DNA of 34,624 nt from JAEUIG01 sp046349775 (GCA_046349775.1 JAXMBS010000058.1:1-34624), one strand, 5' to 3'; counted from the stretch's first letter, positions 1-9,177 are shown. A program made the numbers and translations. Notes: a model not told the origin generated them from the letters alone.

Positions 1-2209
1 GCGGATTGCCGGCCGACACCAGCCACTGCGCGAGATCGAGCCGATCGGGTGCGGCTGCATTCCGTATAGCCAGCGGCGGCAGCGTCTCCAGCGTCCCCGG
101 CGGCACATCCCCCTGCGGCGACAGGAAGTCGCCACGCCGAAACAGCTTCGTGGCGCGGCGGTTGTCAGTCCGTTCCTGGACGATGGCGACAGTCATTTCC
201 GGCTTGAACGGCGCCTGTTTCTGGAACTCGTCCACGCCCGCTTTCAACTCGCGGTACATCGGATCGAGACCGGCGAAGTGATCCAGGAGCGCCTGCTGCT
301 GTTGCTGATCGCGCTTGTCGGTGCCGACGGCCAGAATCTGGCGGATGTTTTCGGGGATGCCGAGCACGTGCTCATCAAAGCCGGTCATCGCCCGCAGCTT
401 AAACCGCCCCAACGTGTGCATTGGCTCCTTTGAGTACTGCTGCACAAGTCGGGCCTTGATCTTCACCGGCGCCGGCTGCGCTGCCAGCAATGTCCGCGCC
501 TCGTCGCTGAGGTAGAAGACCGCCGAATGCGGCTTCGCATTCTTCGCGAGGACGGCCCAGCCGCCATCGTCGAGCTGACCGTCGATCGCCTGCTTCGCGT
601 CGAAGCCTTCGTGGACATCCTCTGAGCGCGCGTCCGCGAACCGCAGCGGATGGTCGCCGTCGGCCGTATGCAGCGTGACTTCCAGCTCGCTGAGGACGAA
701 GTGGCCCTTTTCCGAGCGTCCCGGTCCGCTCTTCGACAGCGAGTCGTGCGGCAGGGCGTCGATCTGGAGGGCCGTCACGCCGGTCATCGGCAGGACGCAG
801 TCCACTTCGTAGACGTCCGTCGCCGGCATCGCTCCTGATGCGAGGTACGACCCATCCGCGTCACGCTCGAACATTGCGCCGCCGGTCGAGTGCGGCGGAT
901 TCATCTCTATGTCTTCCAACTTCGATGGCTGGTCCAGCTTGCCGGCGAGGCGCGTCTGCTGTTCCTGCTCCCACGCAGAGAGGTTCGGCGCCAGCTCCGC
1001 CTTGCGTTCGTCCAGCGGCTTTCGTTTCTCAACCAGTTGCGCCTCGAACGCCGCCTGCTTCGGCAAGAACTCCTGCATCGCCTGTTCGCTGGTCGCAATG
1101 GGCGCCGTCGTTTCGTCTCCGTTATTGAAGAAGGCGAAGAACTGGTAGTACTCGCGTTGCGTGATGGCGTCGTATTTGTGGCTGTGACACCGCGCGCAAC
1201 CGACGGTCAATCCCAGCCAGGCCGTGCCCAGTGTTTCGACCCGATCGAACACCGCCTCGACGCGCCATTGCTCCGGATCGGTCCCCCCTTCGGTGTTCGT
1301 GAGCGTCTGGCGATTGAAGCCGGTCGCAACGAGCTGGTCTGTCGTCCGGTTTGGCAACAGATCGCCGGCCAGTTGCTGGATCGTAAACTGGTCGAACGGC
1401 AGGTCGTTATTGATGGCCTGGATGACCCAGTCGCGGTATCGCCAGGCGTTGTAGCGCGGATTGTCTTTTTCGTAGCCGTCGGAATCGGCATAGCGCGCGA
1501 CGTCCAGCCAGTGCCGGCCCCACCGTTCACCGAAGTGGGGGGACGCGAGCAGATCGTCGACCAGCTCTGTGTACGCCAGCGGCGACGTATCGCGGACAAA
1601 AGCATCAACCGCATCCGGCTCCGGCGGCAGGCCGAGCAGGTCGTAGTACAGCCGCTTGATGAGTGTGGCGCGATCCGCCTCCGGTGACGGCGGAATTCCG
1701 TCGGCAGCAAGCTTCGCCCGCACGAACCGATCAATCGGATGCGTTGCGCCGTCCGGAGCTGCCGGCGGCTCTCGGCGGACCAGCGGCTGATACGCCCAGT
1801 GGTCCCGCGCGGGGTCGTGCGCGTCGGCGGTCGCGGGCCAGTTCGCCCCCTCGGCGATCCAGCGTCGCAGGATGGTGACTTCGTCGTCCACCAGTCCTTC
1901 GCTGTCGGGCGGCATGACGGTTTCACCATCGCCGCTGACATATTTGATGAGCAGGCTGTCGTCCGGCTTGCCGGGGACGATGACGACGCCGGAATCGCCG
2001 CCCGCCAGCGCAGCAGTGTGACGATCGAGTCGCAGCCCCGCCTCGCGCGCCTTCTGCCCGTGACAGTCGAGGCAGTGGTTCGCGAAAATCGGCTGCACGT
2101 CGCGGGCGAAGTCCACGGGCGATGCCGGCTCGTCGGCACGCGCAACCGCGGTCGCCAGGACAATTGCGGTCGTGATGAGCGTCGGCAAACGCATATTCTG
2201 AAAGGTCAT
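1..2209 (-). CDS. PSCyt1/DUF1549/DUF1553 secreted protein, 3' end outside window
   Basis: The reading frame is open from the start to the left edge, about 736 residues, and lacks only the C-terminus. A hydrophobic leader (residues about 6-25, ending ARA) indicates export. A cytochrome-c-type haem motif CLDCH follows at residues 46-50 in the planctomycete PSCyt1 context (DFARDVQPIFANHC). Next comes DUF1549 with the signatures GERWGRHWLDVARYADS and a second CxxCH (GCARCHSHKYD), then a concanavalin-like middle part, and the beginning of DUF1553 (LDLAQWLVSAGNP) at the edge. Two in-frame ATGs (2209 and 2194) fit; neither has a clear ribosome site. In this family the gene is usually followed by a DUF1501 gene, which would lie outside the window. 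The biochemical role is not established; a secreted haem protein linked to polymer breakdown is often proposed. It is divergent from the DUF1080 gene. Confidence 0.93.
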   Translation of the reverse strand, partial: MTFQNMRLPTLITTAIVLATAVARADEPASPVDFARDVQPIFANHCLDCHGQKAREAGLRLDRHTAALAGGDSGVVIVPGKPDDSLLIKYVSGDGETVMPPDSEGLVDDEVTILRRWIAEGANWPATADAHDPARDHWAYQPLVRREPPAAPDGATHPIDRFVRAKLAADGIPPSPEADRATLIKRLYYDLLGLPPEPDAVDAFVRDTSPLAYTELVDDLLASPHFGERWGRHWLDVARYADSDGYEKDNPRYNAWRYRDWVIQAINNDLPFDQFTIQQLAGDLLPNRTTDQLVATGFNRQTLTNTEGGTDPEQWRVEAVFDRVETLGTAWLGLTVGCARCHSHKYDAITQREYYQFFAFFNNGDETTAPIATSEQAMQEFLPKQAAFEAQLVEKRKPLDERKAELAPNLSAWEQEQQTRLAGKLDQPSKLEDIEMNPPHSTGGAMFERDADGSYLASGAMPATDVYEVDCVLPMTGVTALQIDALPHDSLSKSGPGRSEKGHFVLSELEVTLHTADGDHPLRFADARSEDVHEGFDAKQAIDGQLDDGGWAVLAKNAKPHSAVFYLSDEARTLLAAQPAPVKIKARLVQQYSKEPMHTLGRFKLRAMTGFDEHVLGIPENIRQILAVGTDKRDQQQQQALLDHFAGLDPMYRELKAGVDEFQKQAPFKPEMTVAIVQERTDNRRATKLFRRGDFLSPQGDVPPGTLETLPPLAIRNAAAPDRLDLAQWLVSAGNP

Positions 2210-2460
2210 TCGGTGGCGAGGGGCGTCACTCCGCCAGGTGAACCACAGGGTTTATCCGCGTGGCACAGCCGCAGAGACCGGAGGCAATGTCCAACCGATG
2301 CGCAATGGCGGGGCAGGACCTGCAGTCTACCCGATGCTCCGGTCATATGCAGCCAGATTGATGAACGCAGGCGGAGCGACTTCGTGGTACCGTTTGGCGT
2401 CGCCCGGCAGCCGTGTTACAGTCGCAGCGTTCTGGCCGCACGACATCACGGGGGAACCGC

Positions 2461-3183
2461 ATGCGTCTTATCTCAAACACCTGCGCCTGGCTGGCAGTCC
2501 TGGGGCTTTCCTGCTTTCTCGTGGGCAGCACGGGGGCCGCCGACAAACCGGCGGACGCGGCTGTTGCCGCCACGAACGAGAAGCCCGAAGAGCAACTCGG
2601 CACCCCCTTGTTTGACGGCAAATCGCTCAAGAACTGGAAGGCGACCGACTTTGGACGTGAAGGCAAGATCGGCGTGAAAGACGGCGCGCTGATCATCGGC
2701 AAAGGGGAACCGATGACGGGCATAACCTGGGAAGGGGAGGAACTGCCCAAGGTCGATTACGAGCTGCGATTGGAAGCCAAGCGCGTCGAAGGCGGAGACT
2801 TTTTCTGCGGTCTGACGTTTCCGGTCGGCAAGGAAAGTTGCTCGCTGATTCTCGGCGGCTGGGGCGGAACCCTGACCGGCCTCTCGAGCATCAACTATCA
2901 GGATGCCTCGGAGAACGAAACCACGAACTTCTACGAGTTCAAGTCGGACAAGTGGTACAAGATCACCGTGCGGGTGACGTCCGACAAAATTGTCGCGACG
3001 CTCGACGGAGATACGCTGGCGGAAGTCGAGTACAAGGACAAGAAAATCGGCATCCGGTTCGAGATGGAACCGTGTCGGCCGCTGGGCGTGGCGACCTATC
3101 GCACCGCCGGTGCGCTGCGAAACTTCCGGCTGGTCAAGCTCGACAAAGACGGCGAGCCCCTCAAGGACGGAACTGGAAAGTGA
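2461..3183 (+). CDS. Secreted DUF1080 (3-keto-disaccharide hydrolase-like) protein
   Basis: This 240-residue protein has an N-terminal signal peptide (MRLISNTCAWLAVLGLSCFL, cleavage probably near GAA-DKP). The single LamG/concanavalin-like domain of the DUF1080 family starts at TPLFDGKSLKNWK and continues through the typical YELRLEAKRVEGGDFFCGL and WYKITVRV strands. DUF1080 proteins are abundant in Planctomycetes; some act on 3-keto-disaccharides, but for most the substrate is unknown. I chose the ATG at 2461 because it begins the signal peptide and has GGGGGA just upstream; an earlier in-frame start would add a non-conserved, Arg-rich segment. It is divergent from the DUF1549 gene, with a 251-bp gap that must hold both promoters. 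No convincing -35/-10 pair was seen there. Confidence 0.92.
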   Translation: MRLISNTCAWLAVLGLSCFLVGSTGAADKPADAAVAATNEKPEEQLGTPLFDGKSLKNWKATDFGREGKIGVKDGALIIGKGEPMTGITWEGEELPKVDYELRLEAKRVEGGDFFCGLTFPVGKESCSLILGGWGGTLTGLSSINYQDASENETTNFYEFKSDKWYKITVRVTSDKIVATLDGDTLAEVEYKDKKIGIRFEMEPCRPLGVATYRTAGALRNFRLVKLDKDGEPLKDGTGK

Positions 3184-3191
3184 ACCGAGGA

Positions 3192-3331
3192 AGGGACGCA
3201 GATTCCGACGATTTTATAGATTGACGCAGATATTCTCTGTGAAGTCTGGATAGCATCCGAAACGGATTGCGGGGTACGCGAGTCATTCGATCTGCGTGAA
3301 TCTCGTAGATCTGCGTCATCTGCGTGCCTGT
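3192..3331. repeat. Intergenic inverted repeat, ACGCAGAT family, copy 1
   Basis: The left arm (about 3195-3233) contains ACGCAGAT twice around an AGATT core. The right arm (about 3288-3328) carries the complement, ATCTGCGT, three times. The centre is unrelated sequence. The repeat fills almost the whole gap between the DUF1080 and HAD genes and ends about 20 bp before the HAD start. A second copy with the same plan is at 18864-19017. Confidence 0.8.
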
Positions 3332-3352
3332 CAAAGGAGTAGTCCAGGAGCC

Positions 3353-4066
3353 ATGTCTCAGGAGTTAATTGCGACCTCGCACGCCATCCGGGCCGTCGTG
3401 TTCGATCTCGACGGCCTGATGTTTAATACGGAGTCGGTGTTCACGCTGGCCGGAACGGAACTGCTGCGACGCCGCGGCAAAGTGCCGCCGCCGGACCTGT
3501 TTCATCGCATGATGGGCCGCCGGCCGGTCGAAGGGTTCCAGATTCTGATCGACGTCATGGACCTGTCGGAATCGTTCGAGGTGCTGGCACAGGAGTCGGA
3601 GGAGATCTTCACGGTGATGCTGGCGGACCGGCTGGCGCCGATGCCCGGCTTGTACGACCTGCTCGCGCTCATCGAGCAGCGCGGCCTGCCGAAGGGGGTC
3701 GCCACGTCGTCGCCGCGGCGGTACATGCGGAACATTCTCGATCGCTTCAACCTGATGGATCGATTTCACATCACGCTGACGGCGGAGGACGTGTCGCGCG
3801 GCAAGCCGCACCCGGAAATCTACCTGACGGCGGCGCAGCGGTTGGGAGTCGATCCGCGCGAAATGCTCGTCCTGGAAGACAGCGAAGCCGGGACGCGTGC
3901 GGCGCACGCCGCGGGCGCGCATATTATCTCGGTGCCGCACGAGTTCAGCGCGGCGCAGGATTTTTCAGTCGCCCGTGCGATCGCCCGCAGCCTCATCGAC
4001 CCGGTCATCCTCGGCCTGCTCGAAGAACATCCGACAAAATCCGGAAACAACATCTCGGCCCGGTGA
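3353..4066 (+). CDS. HAD-superfamily phosphatase, beta-phosphoglucomutase-like
   Basis: This 237-residue cytosolic protein has all four HAD motifs. Motif I is DLDG with nucleophile Asp18 and acid/base Asp20, motif II is the TSS near Ser119, motif III is Lys151 in GKPHPEIY, and motif IV is LEDSEAG with Glu175/Asp176. A helical cap lies between motifs I and II, as in subfamily I enzymes of the beta-phosphoglucomutase/phosphoglycolate phosphatase group. The substrate cannot be read from sequence; a small sugar phosphate is most likely. The ATG at 3353 is preceded by AAAGGAG and AGGAG. An in-frame start at 3296 would only add translated repeat sequence, so I rejected it. Confidence 0.9.
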   Translation: MSQELIATSHAIRAVVFDLDGLMFNTESVFTLAGTELLRRRGKVPPPDLFHRMMGRRPVEGFQILIDVMDLSESFEVLAQESEEIFTVMLADRLAPMPGLYDLLALIEQRGLPKGVATSSPRRYMRNILDRFNLMDRFHITLTAEDVSRGKPHPEIYLTAAQRLGVDPREMLVLEDSEAGTRAAHAAGAHIISVPHEFSAAQDFSVARAIARSLIDPVILGLLEEHPTKSGNNISAR

Positions 4067-4095
4067 ACGCTCCCCGACTTGGTGAGAGACACGGA

Positions 4096-4270
4096 AGAAT
4101 CAGGAAATCAGGAGGCCAGGAACAGCCAGATCGCGGTGTATCATTCCAGCATTCCTGGATTCGTGCCCTCCTGATCCACCCGCAATGGCCGACAACTGGC
4201 GTATGATCCCTGATTCGTAAATTCTCAGTCCTTGCTGTAGTTTTCGGATTTCGACATTTGGATTTCGAGT
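4096..4270. repeat. Intergenic repeat cluster: ATCAGGA family plus TTTCGGATTTCGA family
   Basis: Two repeat types lie side by side. At 4099-4122 units of ATCAGGAAATCAGGAGG-type sequence are mirrored at 4152-4175 (TTCCTGGATTC...CCTCCTGATC). At 4241-4270 lies a copy of an element built on TTTCGGATTTCGACATT; other copies are at 22571-22604 and, inverted, at 21081-21111. The cluster ends 13 bp before the AAA ATPase start codon. Confidence 0.75.
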
Positions 4271-4283
4271 CTTCGACGCTCGC

Positions 4284-5384
4284 ATGCATCACTACGAAGA
4301 AATCGACGGCATCCGCCTGCACCTCGGCCACCCGGACCGGTCGCCCGGGGAGTGGATCGGACAGCGCGAGTCGCTCAAGCAACTGCTCGCCTGCTGGCTG
4401 GTTGTCGACGACAAAGACCTGCCGCTGGCCCCGCGCGTCGTCGGCGCACCGGGTATCGGTAAGACCACGCTCGCCATGGCGGCCGCCCGCGTCCGCAAGC
4501 AGGAGCTGTACGTCTACCAGTGCACGGCCGATACCCGCCCGGAAGACCTGCTCGTCACACCGGTCCTTGCCGAAAACGGCAAGATCCAGTACCAGGCCTC
4601 GCCGCTCGTCACGGCCATGCTCCGCGGCGGCGTCTGCGTGCTCGACGAAGGGAACCGGATGAACGAGAAGTCCTGGGCCAGCCTGGCCCCACTGCTCGAT
4701 CACCGCCGGTACGTCGAATCGGTCGTTGCCGGAATTACGATCCATGCCCACGCCGACTTCCGCTGCGCCGTCACGATGAACGACGACGACTCGACGTTTG
4801 AGGTCCCGGACTACATCCTCTCCCGCCTGCAACCCACGCTCGCGCTGGGTCATCCCAACAAAACCGACGAACTGGCGATCCTTCGCTACCACCTGCCGTT
4901 TGCCGACGTGGAAATGCTCAACCTGACGGTGGAGTTCCTGCAGCAGGCGCACGAGCTCAAACTCGATTTTTCGACGCGCGACGGCATCAACGTTTTGCGC
5001 TACGCACTCAAGCGCGTGGCGGCCGATCCGGAGCATCCGCTCGGCAAAGACGCCGCCTGGCGCGAGTCGCTGCTGAGCTGCCTGGGGCAGGAAGCTCTCG
5101 ATCTGGAGAGCCTCGCCGAACGCAAGCGGGCGTCACTCGGCGGGGACTCTGTCCCAATGGGCTTGGGGGATTTCTTCTTTGACCCCAACAGTCCGCTGCA
5201 TCCGGACATGGAAGAGGAAGAAGACGAAGAGGATGAGGACTGGAGTCCGACCATTGATCAGTGTGTGATAATTGAAACCTGCAGTTTGGGCATCGCGTCT
5301 TCAAGAGAGCGAATCGGGCTGCGTGATGGGATGACCGGGCGCCCAGATCCAGGTACAGTCTCTTCAGATTGGGCAGGCCTTTGA
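4284..5384 (+). CDS. MoxR-like AAA ATPase with abnormal C-terminal extension
   Basis: The protein has 366 residues. Walker A is GAPGIGKT (54-61), Walker B is VCVLDEGNR (117-125), sensor 1 is around Asn166 (AVTMNDD), and an arginine in LSRLQP (181) is the likely finger. This matches AAA_5/MoxR ATPases, which remodel protein complexes and often partner with VWA-domain proteins; no VWA gene is adjacent. Near residue 310 there is a very acidic stretch (EEEEDEEDEDW), which I think is close to the original C-terminus. From about 5257 the frame runs antisense through the LRR remnant, adding about 42 residues with no protein-like pattern. The simplest reading is that the original stop was lost and translation now continues to 5384. 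The ATG lies just after a repeat, without a clear ribosome site. Confidence 0.85.
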   Translation: MHHYEEIDGIRLHLGHPDRSPGEWIGQRESLKQLLACWLVVDDKDLPLAPRVVGAPGIGKTTLAMAAARVRKQELYVYQCTADTRPEDLLVTPVLAENGKIQYQASPLVTAMLRGGVCVLDEGNRMNEKSWASLAPLLDHRRYVESVVAGITIHAHADFRCAVTMNDDDSTFEVPDYILSRLQPTLALGHPNKTDELAILRYHLPFADVEMLNLTVEFLQQAHELKLDFSTRDGINVLRYALKRVAADPEHPLGKDAAWRESLLSCLGQEALDLESLAERKRASLGGDSVPMGLGDFFFDPNSPLHPDMEEEEDEEDEDWSPTIDQCVIIETCSLGIASSRERIGLRDGMTGRPDPGTVSSDWAGL

Positions 5385-5545
5385 GAGTCTGCAGACCCTT
5401 GTCCGTAATGCCGGTGTGCTGCAGGTTCGCTCCAGCTTATTCAGCGGCAGCAGATGCACCAGAGAGCTGTCTGTCAGAGAATGCTCACTCAAATCCAGTT
5501 CTCGCAATTCACGGTGTAACCCTCAAGCAGCTTCAGCGGAGTCCT
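5257..5545 (-). pseudogene. Leucine-rich-repeat protein remnant (C-terminal part)
   Basis: On the minus strand, broken frames read LRELDLSEHSLTDSSL, then HTGITDKGLQTLKGLPNLKR, then MPKLQVSI before a stop at 5257-5259. The ITDKGLQTL...LPNLKRLYL pattern is the typical planctomycete LRR repeat, and the MPKLQV ending resembles the usual end of such proteins. At least two frameshifts separate these pieces, and no N-terminal part is present. It overlaps the 3' extension of the AAA ATPase gene on the other strand. Confidence 0.75.
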
Positions 5546-5549
5546 CCTC

Positions 5550-6842
5550 ACTGATCTCCTGCTTGGGGAATGACAACCTCCAGATTCTGGTCGCTTGTCC
5601 GGCCGGGCGCGTGACGCGGAGGCGATTCAGCAGTTGGCAACTTCGTCGTCGAGTGGATCGTCGCGCAGGCCACGGCATGGATGCGACGTGGCGGTCAATC
5701 ACGTAGATCGTGGGGTATCCCTCGAGCACGGTGATCGCGATCGGCCCGTCCTCGCCGTCCCAGATGGCCGGCGAGGTGATCTCTCCGTGCCGATTGCATG
5801 TTTAACCGTGAGACGTCCCGGTCGTGACCGTGACGACCGTGAACAGCTTGTCCGCGTACAACCGCATCTGCTCGCGAAGCTGGCCGTAGACCTGCTTGCA
5901 CGGCCCGCACCAGTCGGCGGAGAACATCCAGGACCACGACACGGCCACGCAGGTCTGCGGGCTGACCCGGGAACCGTCGGCGAGCTTTCCGACGGTCTCG
6001 ACGCCGGGTTGGCCCGCCGCATGCACGGTGAATCGGAGGATGCGGGCGGACTCGGCGAGGCTTTGATCCCTGCCCGTCTTTTCGTGAAATCCGCGTCGGC
6101 AACGTCGGCATATTGATCAATGAGCTGGTCGCACGTTGCATCGAAGCGCCCGCGTGAAATTCGGCGGGGGTCCATTCGCGCATCCAGACAATGACCTCTG
6201 CCGGGTACATCGTCTGAGCCCGGCTGAGCCAGTCAGGCTTGTTCCGCAGGGACTCCACACTCCTGTTCAAGTTCTTCAGAAAGTGTGCGAGGGCGAGCGA
6301 CACCCGCGTGTGCCTTGATCGGGATGCTTCTCGGCAACGGTCAGCAGGAATCGCTCCACGCGGCGTCAGCTTGTACGTCAGCAAGCGGCACAGTTTGCCG
6401 ACACGTGGATCGTCCAACTGATGCTGCTCGACCTGATGTCGAGACCGGTCCACTACTTCGCGAGGTGGAGCGCTTCCGCAACCACAGTACGGCCTCCATG
6501 CAGTTGGCGGCTGACCACCGTAATTGCGAGCGAGCTCCGAGGAAAACGCGTCGAATTGCCGGTACGTGTTGATCTTCCTGGTTCGGTGCGTTCCTCCTCG
6601 GTCGTCGCGGCGAGCACCTCCGCTTGGCGAGGTGGCTTCGCGAAGCTCTGTTCAACGCGGCGAAGGCGCCGGTGGGCGACTATTCCCCTGCCCATGAAGG
6701 CAAGACCCATGATACCGGAGAGTCCGCTGATGGCGATGGCCAGCGAGCTGAACAGCAGCAAAGCAGTCCTGATCGCAGTATCCGCGTTCTCCCGTCGGGC
6801 AGCCGTTCGGGGATGAATCGATTCGACGGCTATTGTGTCCAT
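5550..6842 (-). pseudogene. TlpA-like thiol-disulfide oxidoreductase, multiply frameshifted
   Basis: Reading across at least five frameshifts on the minus strand gives a recognisable planctomycete TlpA-family protein. In order it has an N-terminal membrane anchor (ALLLFSSLAIAISGLSGIMG, from the ATG at 6842), a helical middle domain (DDPRVGKLCRLLTYKLTP, ALAHFLKNLNRSVESLRN), a thioredoxin fold with the active-site motif CGPC in FSADWCGPCKQVYGQL near 5890-5915, and the cis-Pro region (LEGYPTIYVIDRH, about 5695-5730). Domain lengths seem kept, so the damage is mainly small indels. Such proteins normally reduce or exchange disulfides outside the cytoplasm. With this many breaks no functional product is expected. 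Confidence 0.8.
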
Positions 6843-6884
6843 AGAGCGCCGAATGATCCAGCCTTGTGGCAGTAGGTCAGCGTA

Positions 6885-7408
6885 AGTCACCCGGTGGAGT
6901 ACTTCAATGATCTGCGAAAATCGTATTGATTTCTGCCATCAATGCACTCACCCTTCGGCTCCGCCTTCACGTACAGCTCCTTAGGTGCGAGATCGCTTTA
7001 GTACTTGAACAGCGCAGGGCAGATCCAGCCTTCCATGCGCGGATGGTGAGCCGGTAGTAGTTGCCCCCATGTCGCCGGGCGAGGTCGAGGGCTTGTTGTC
7101 GTAGCCGGGAGAAGGGCTGCGGCCGCGGTGAGCGGAATCCCTCCTTCGCGTCCGGGATGTCGGCGACCAGCACGTCGATCCTCCTCGGCACGCTTCGCCG
7201 ACAAATGGCTCGCGGACGAGGCCGAACCGCTCGTCATCGAACACGCGCCCGTTGTACTGGTATGGGGCGATGACGGGGTCCAGTACTGCGGCGGCCGGCC
7301 GAAAATTGACCCACTGCTCGATGTGCCGGAGAACAGCAGCGCTTGGTGCGAGCCCAGCACCGGCAGCAGGATGAGCAGCAGGCGACGCAGACTGAGCTTG
7401 AAGGACAC
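6885..7408 (-). pseudogene. DUF6717-like small protein with leader, multiply frameshifted
   Basis: Minus-strand fragments in alternating frames join to a hydrophobic leader (MSFKLSLRRLLLILLPVLG), then VIAPYQYNGRVFDDERFGLV, REPFV, IDVLVADIPDAKEGF, RHGGNYYRL, EGWICPALFKY and KELYVKAEPKGE. This series resembles the small planctomycete family I know as DUF6717, whose function is unknown; the family name is from memory. At least four frameshifts occur within about 400 bp, so it is a pseudogene. It lies just upstream of the TlpA relic on the same strand. I see nothing recognisable between 7409 and the terminator at 7566. Confidence 0.6.
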
Positions 7409-7565
7409 GGCTCGCGCTAAAGGATTCAGTGATCGACGCTTTGAATACGCCGAAAGCTCCCGGTGTTGGAGGCAATCGCGTGATTCGACACCGAGGACAC
7501 GCTCAGCAGAGGCTTGGCAGACGGGCAGTCCGGAATGGAATTCGGGAACGAGTGGTTCGTTCGCG

Positions 7566-7596
7566 GCAAAAGGCCGCCGGGATCAACCCGGCGGCT
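7566..7596 (-). terminator. Hairpin terminator overlapping the stop codon of the zinc-ribbon gene
   Basis: A perfect 9-bp stem, GCCGCCGGG (7573-7581) with CCCGGCGGC (7587-7595), has a 5-base loop. On the minus strand it is followed by a short T tract (CTTTTG). The stop codon TGA (7583-7585) of the gene at 7583-8902 sits in the loop region. Confidence 0.7.
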
Positions 7597-8902
7597 CATG
7601 TTTCTGACGCACGGCCTCTGCTTCATTTCCCGCCTTGGCGCATCCTGCAACTGCGGCAGCGACTTGTCGAGCAACTGCTGGGTGTCCCCCAGCACATCGG
7701 CTGTCTGCTTTCGCGTCGAACTTGACGCCGGCCGCGTTGAGCATTTCTACGAATTTGACGTCGCTCCAATCCTTCTGATCCGGCACTTCCTCGAAGGCCA
7801 TCGTGCAGGTCAGCTCCGGCTTGACCCAGTACGCCTTGATTGGACAGTCGACTGCCGGACGCGACGTCCGCATGTCCGGCAGCACGTTTGCCAGCTTTGA
7901 GACGACGGTGTCGGGCAACTTGTTCACTGGAACTTTGGCGACATACTCCTGCGGCTGACCGCCGGACACCGTTGCCAGCAGCACCGACTTCAGTTCGCCG
8001 TCGACATTCTTCGTGAACCCGACGATCGCACATTGTTTCCGCAGGCCGGGATCCGCTTCAGCGACGGGCGCTCCTCCGCCCGTCTGCAGATTGTTCACGC
8101 CCAGCTCATCGACAAACTTGTTCATCGCGTCTTCGACGTTTTCCGTCCCGTCTCCCTGGCCTTTTCCACCCTTCGCGTTCGCCAGGCTGGCGATGGCCGC
8201 CAGCGGCTTGAACTTCTTCTGTTGACCGACTCGGGCCGCGATGGCGTCGTTGATCTCCTGCCAGCCGATGCCGCCGACGACCAGGAACGCGAACACGAGC
8301 GCGGTCAGACCCCACACACCGCGCGTCACCAGCCAACTGGTCTTCGGCAACGCCTCCAGCGGCGCGCGCCACACCTTCTGCGGGCCGGACAGCAGGTCGA
8401 AAAAGCCGAGCTTGTCGTCTCCCGATCCGCTGAAGACATACGCCTGCACGTGCGATGCGATGAGCAGGAACAGTCCCACGCTCGCCTGAACGATTGTCAG
8501 AATCGTGCGGGGCCCATCCGCAGGCAGTTGCAGCCGGGCGACCACGTCAATCAGCAGAATCACCGCGCAGCCGATGCCGAGCCGCTTGACCCATGGCGGA
8601 ATCTCGCTGCCCACGAGTTGCTGCTCCTCTTCGTGGGCCGACTTGATCGCCTCGACCGGAATGCAGATACCCAGCTTCGGATAGAACCCGCATTGCAGGC
8701 ACCAGGCCGAGTTCCCCCAGGGGTCTGGCGACTCGCATTTCGGGCATGGGCCGGTCGGCGCCCCCGGAGGCTTGGGCGCCTTTGTCGGTGCAACGGTGGT
8801 CGCATCCAGCTTGAAAGTCGCCGTGTCGACCAGGCTCTGCGGCCGGGAGGTCGCGGTGGAAGCGGGCGCAATCTCAGCCGGGCGGGGAGTGGCGGTCTGC
8901 AT
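7583..8902 (-). CDS. Zinc-ribbon membrane protein of unknown function, probable C-terminal frameshift
   Basis: This 439-residue protein is not assigned to a named family. It has a Pro/Ala/Thr-rich N-terminus, a zinc ribbon (CPKCESPDPWGNSAWCLQC), and then about four hydrophobic segments: RLGIGCAVILLIDVVA, TILTIVQASVGLFLLIASHV, GVWGLTALVFAFLVVGGIG, plus a weaker one. A soluble C-terminal domain follows (CAIVGFTKN...GQPQEYVAKVPV). Near 7715 the frame probably slips: a neighbouring frame reads TADVLGDTQQLLDKSLPQLQDA, which suits the domain better than the Ala/Cys-rich tail now encoded, and one extra A in an AAA run would explain it. I chose the ATG at 8902; an upstream TTG at 8941 is less likely. 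It is divergent from tadA across a 275-bp gap in which I saw no distinct element. Confidence 0.75.
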   Translation of the reverse strand: MQTATPRPAEIAPASTATSRPQSLVDTATFKLDATTVAPTKAPKPPGAPTGPCPKCESPDPWGNSAWCLQCGFYPKLGICIPVEAIKSAHEEEQQLVGSEIPPWVKRLGIGCAVILLIDVVARLQLPADGPRTILTIVQASVGLFLLIASHVQAYVFSGSGDDKLGFFDLLSGPQKVWRAPLEALPKTSWLVTRGVWGLTALVFAFLVVGGIGWQEINDAIAARVGQQKKFKPLAAIASLANAKGGKGQGDGTENVEDAMNKFVDELGVNNLQTGGGAPVAEADPGLRKQCAIVGFTKNVDGELKSVLLATVSGGQPQEYVAKVPVNKLPDTVVSKLANVLPDMRTSRPAVDCPIKAYWVKPELTCTMAFEEVPDQKDWSDVKFVEMLNAAGVKFDAKADSRCAGGHPAVARQVAAAVAGCAKAGNEAEAVRQKHEPPG

Positions 8903-9177
8903 CGTGGCTCGCAGCAGAGGAGTGAGGGAACAGCGCCTCAACCGTCAGACGGACGACCCGTCGCTGTAAGGTAGCTTGCAGTCGTCGTAAACGGCGCAGG
9001 CTGGCCGACCGGGTGTAGCGAATTCACACAGTGGGGCGCTGCGACGGGCAAACCGCACATGTCGTTGGGGTTGCGCCGGTTGTTCTGCGCAGTATGATTG
9101 TGCGGGTTGCATCGACGGTGGAGCGTGCGAAACGGACGCTTCCGAGTCACGGCAACCGGCCATAGCCGACATCCCGC

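Noticed and set aside
890..1687. 265-codon plus-strand open frame
   Set aside because: It is antisense to the DUF1549 gene, whose motifs are intact on the minus strand; the product is Arg/Val-rich with no domain.
4005..5036. 343-codon minus-strand open frame
   Set aside because: It lies antisense to the AAA ATPase with its Walker motifs and shows no protein-like pattern; long antisense frames are expected at this GC content.
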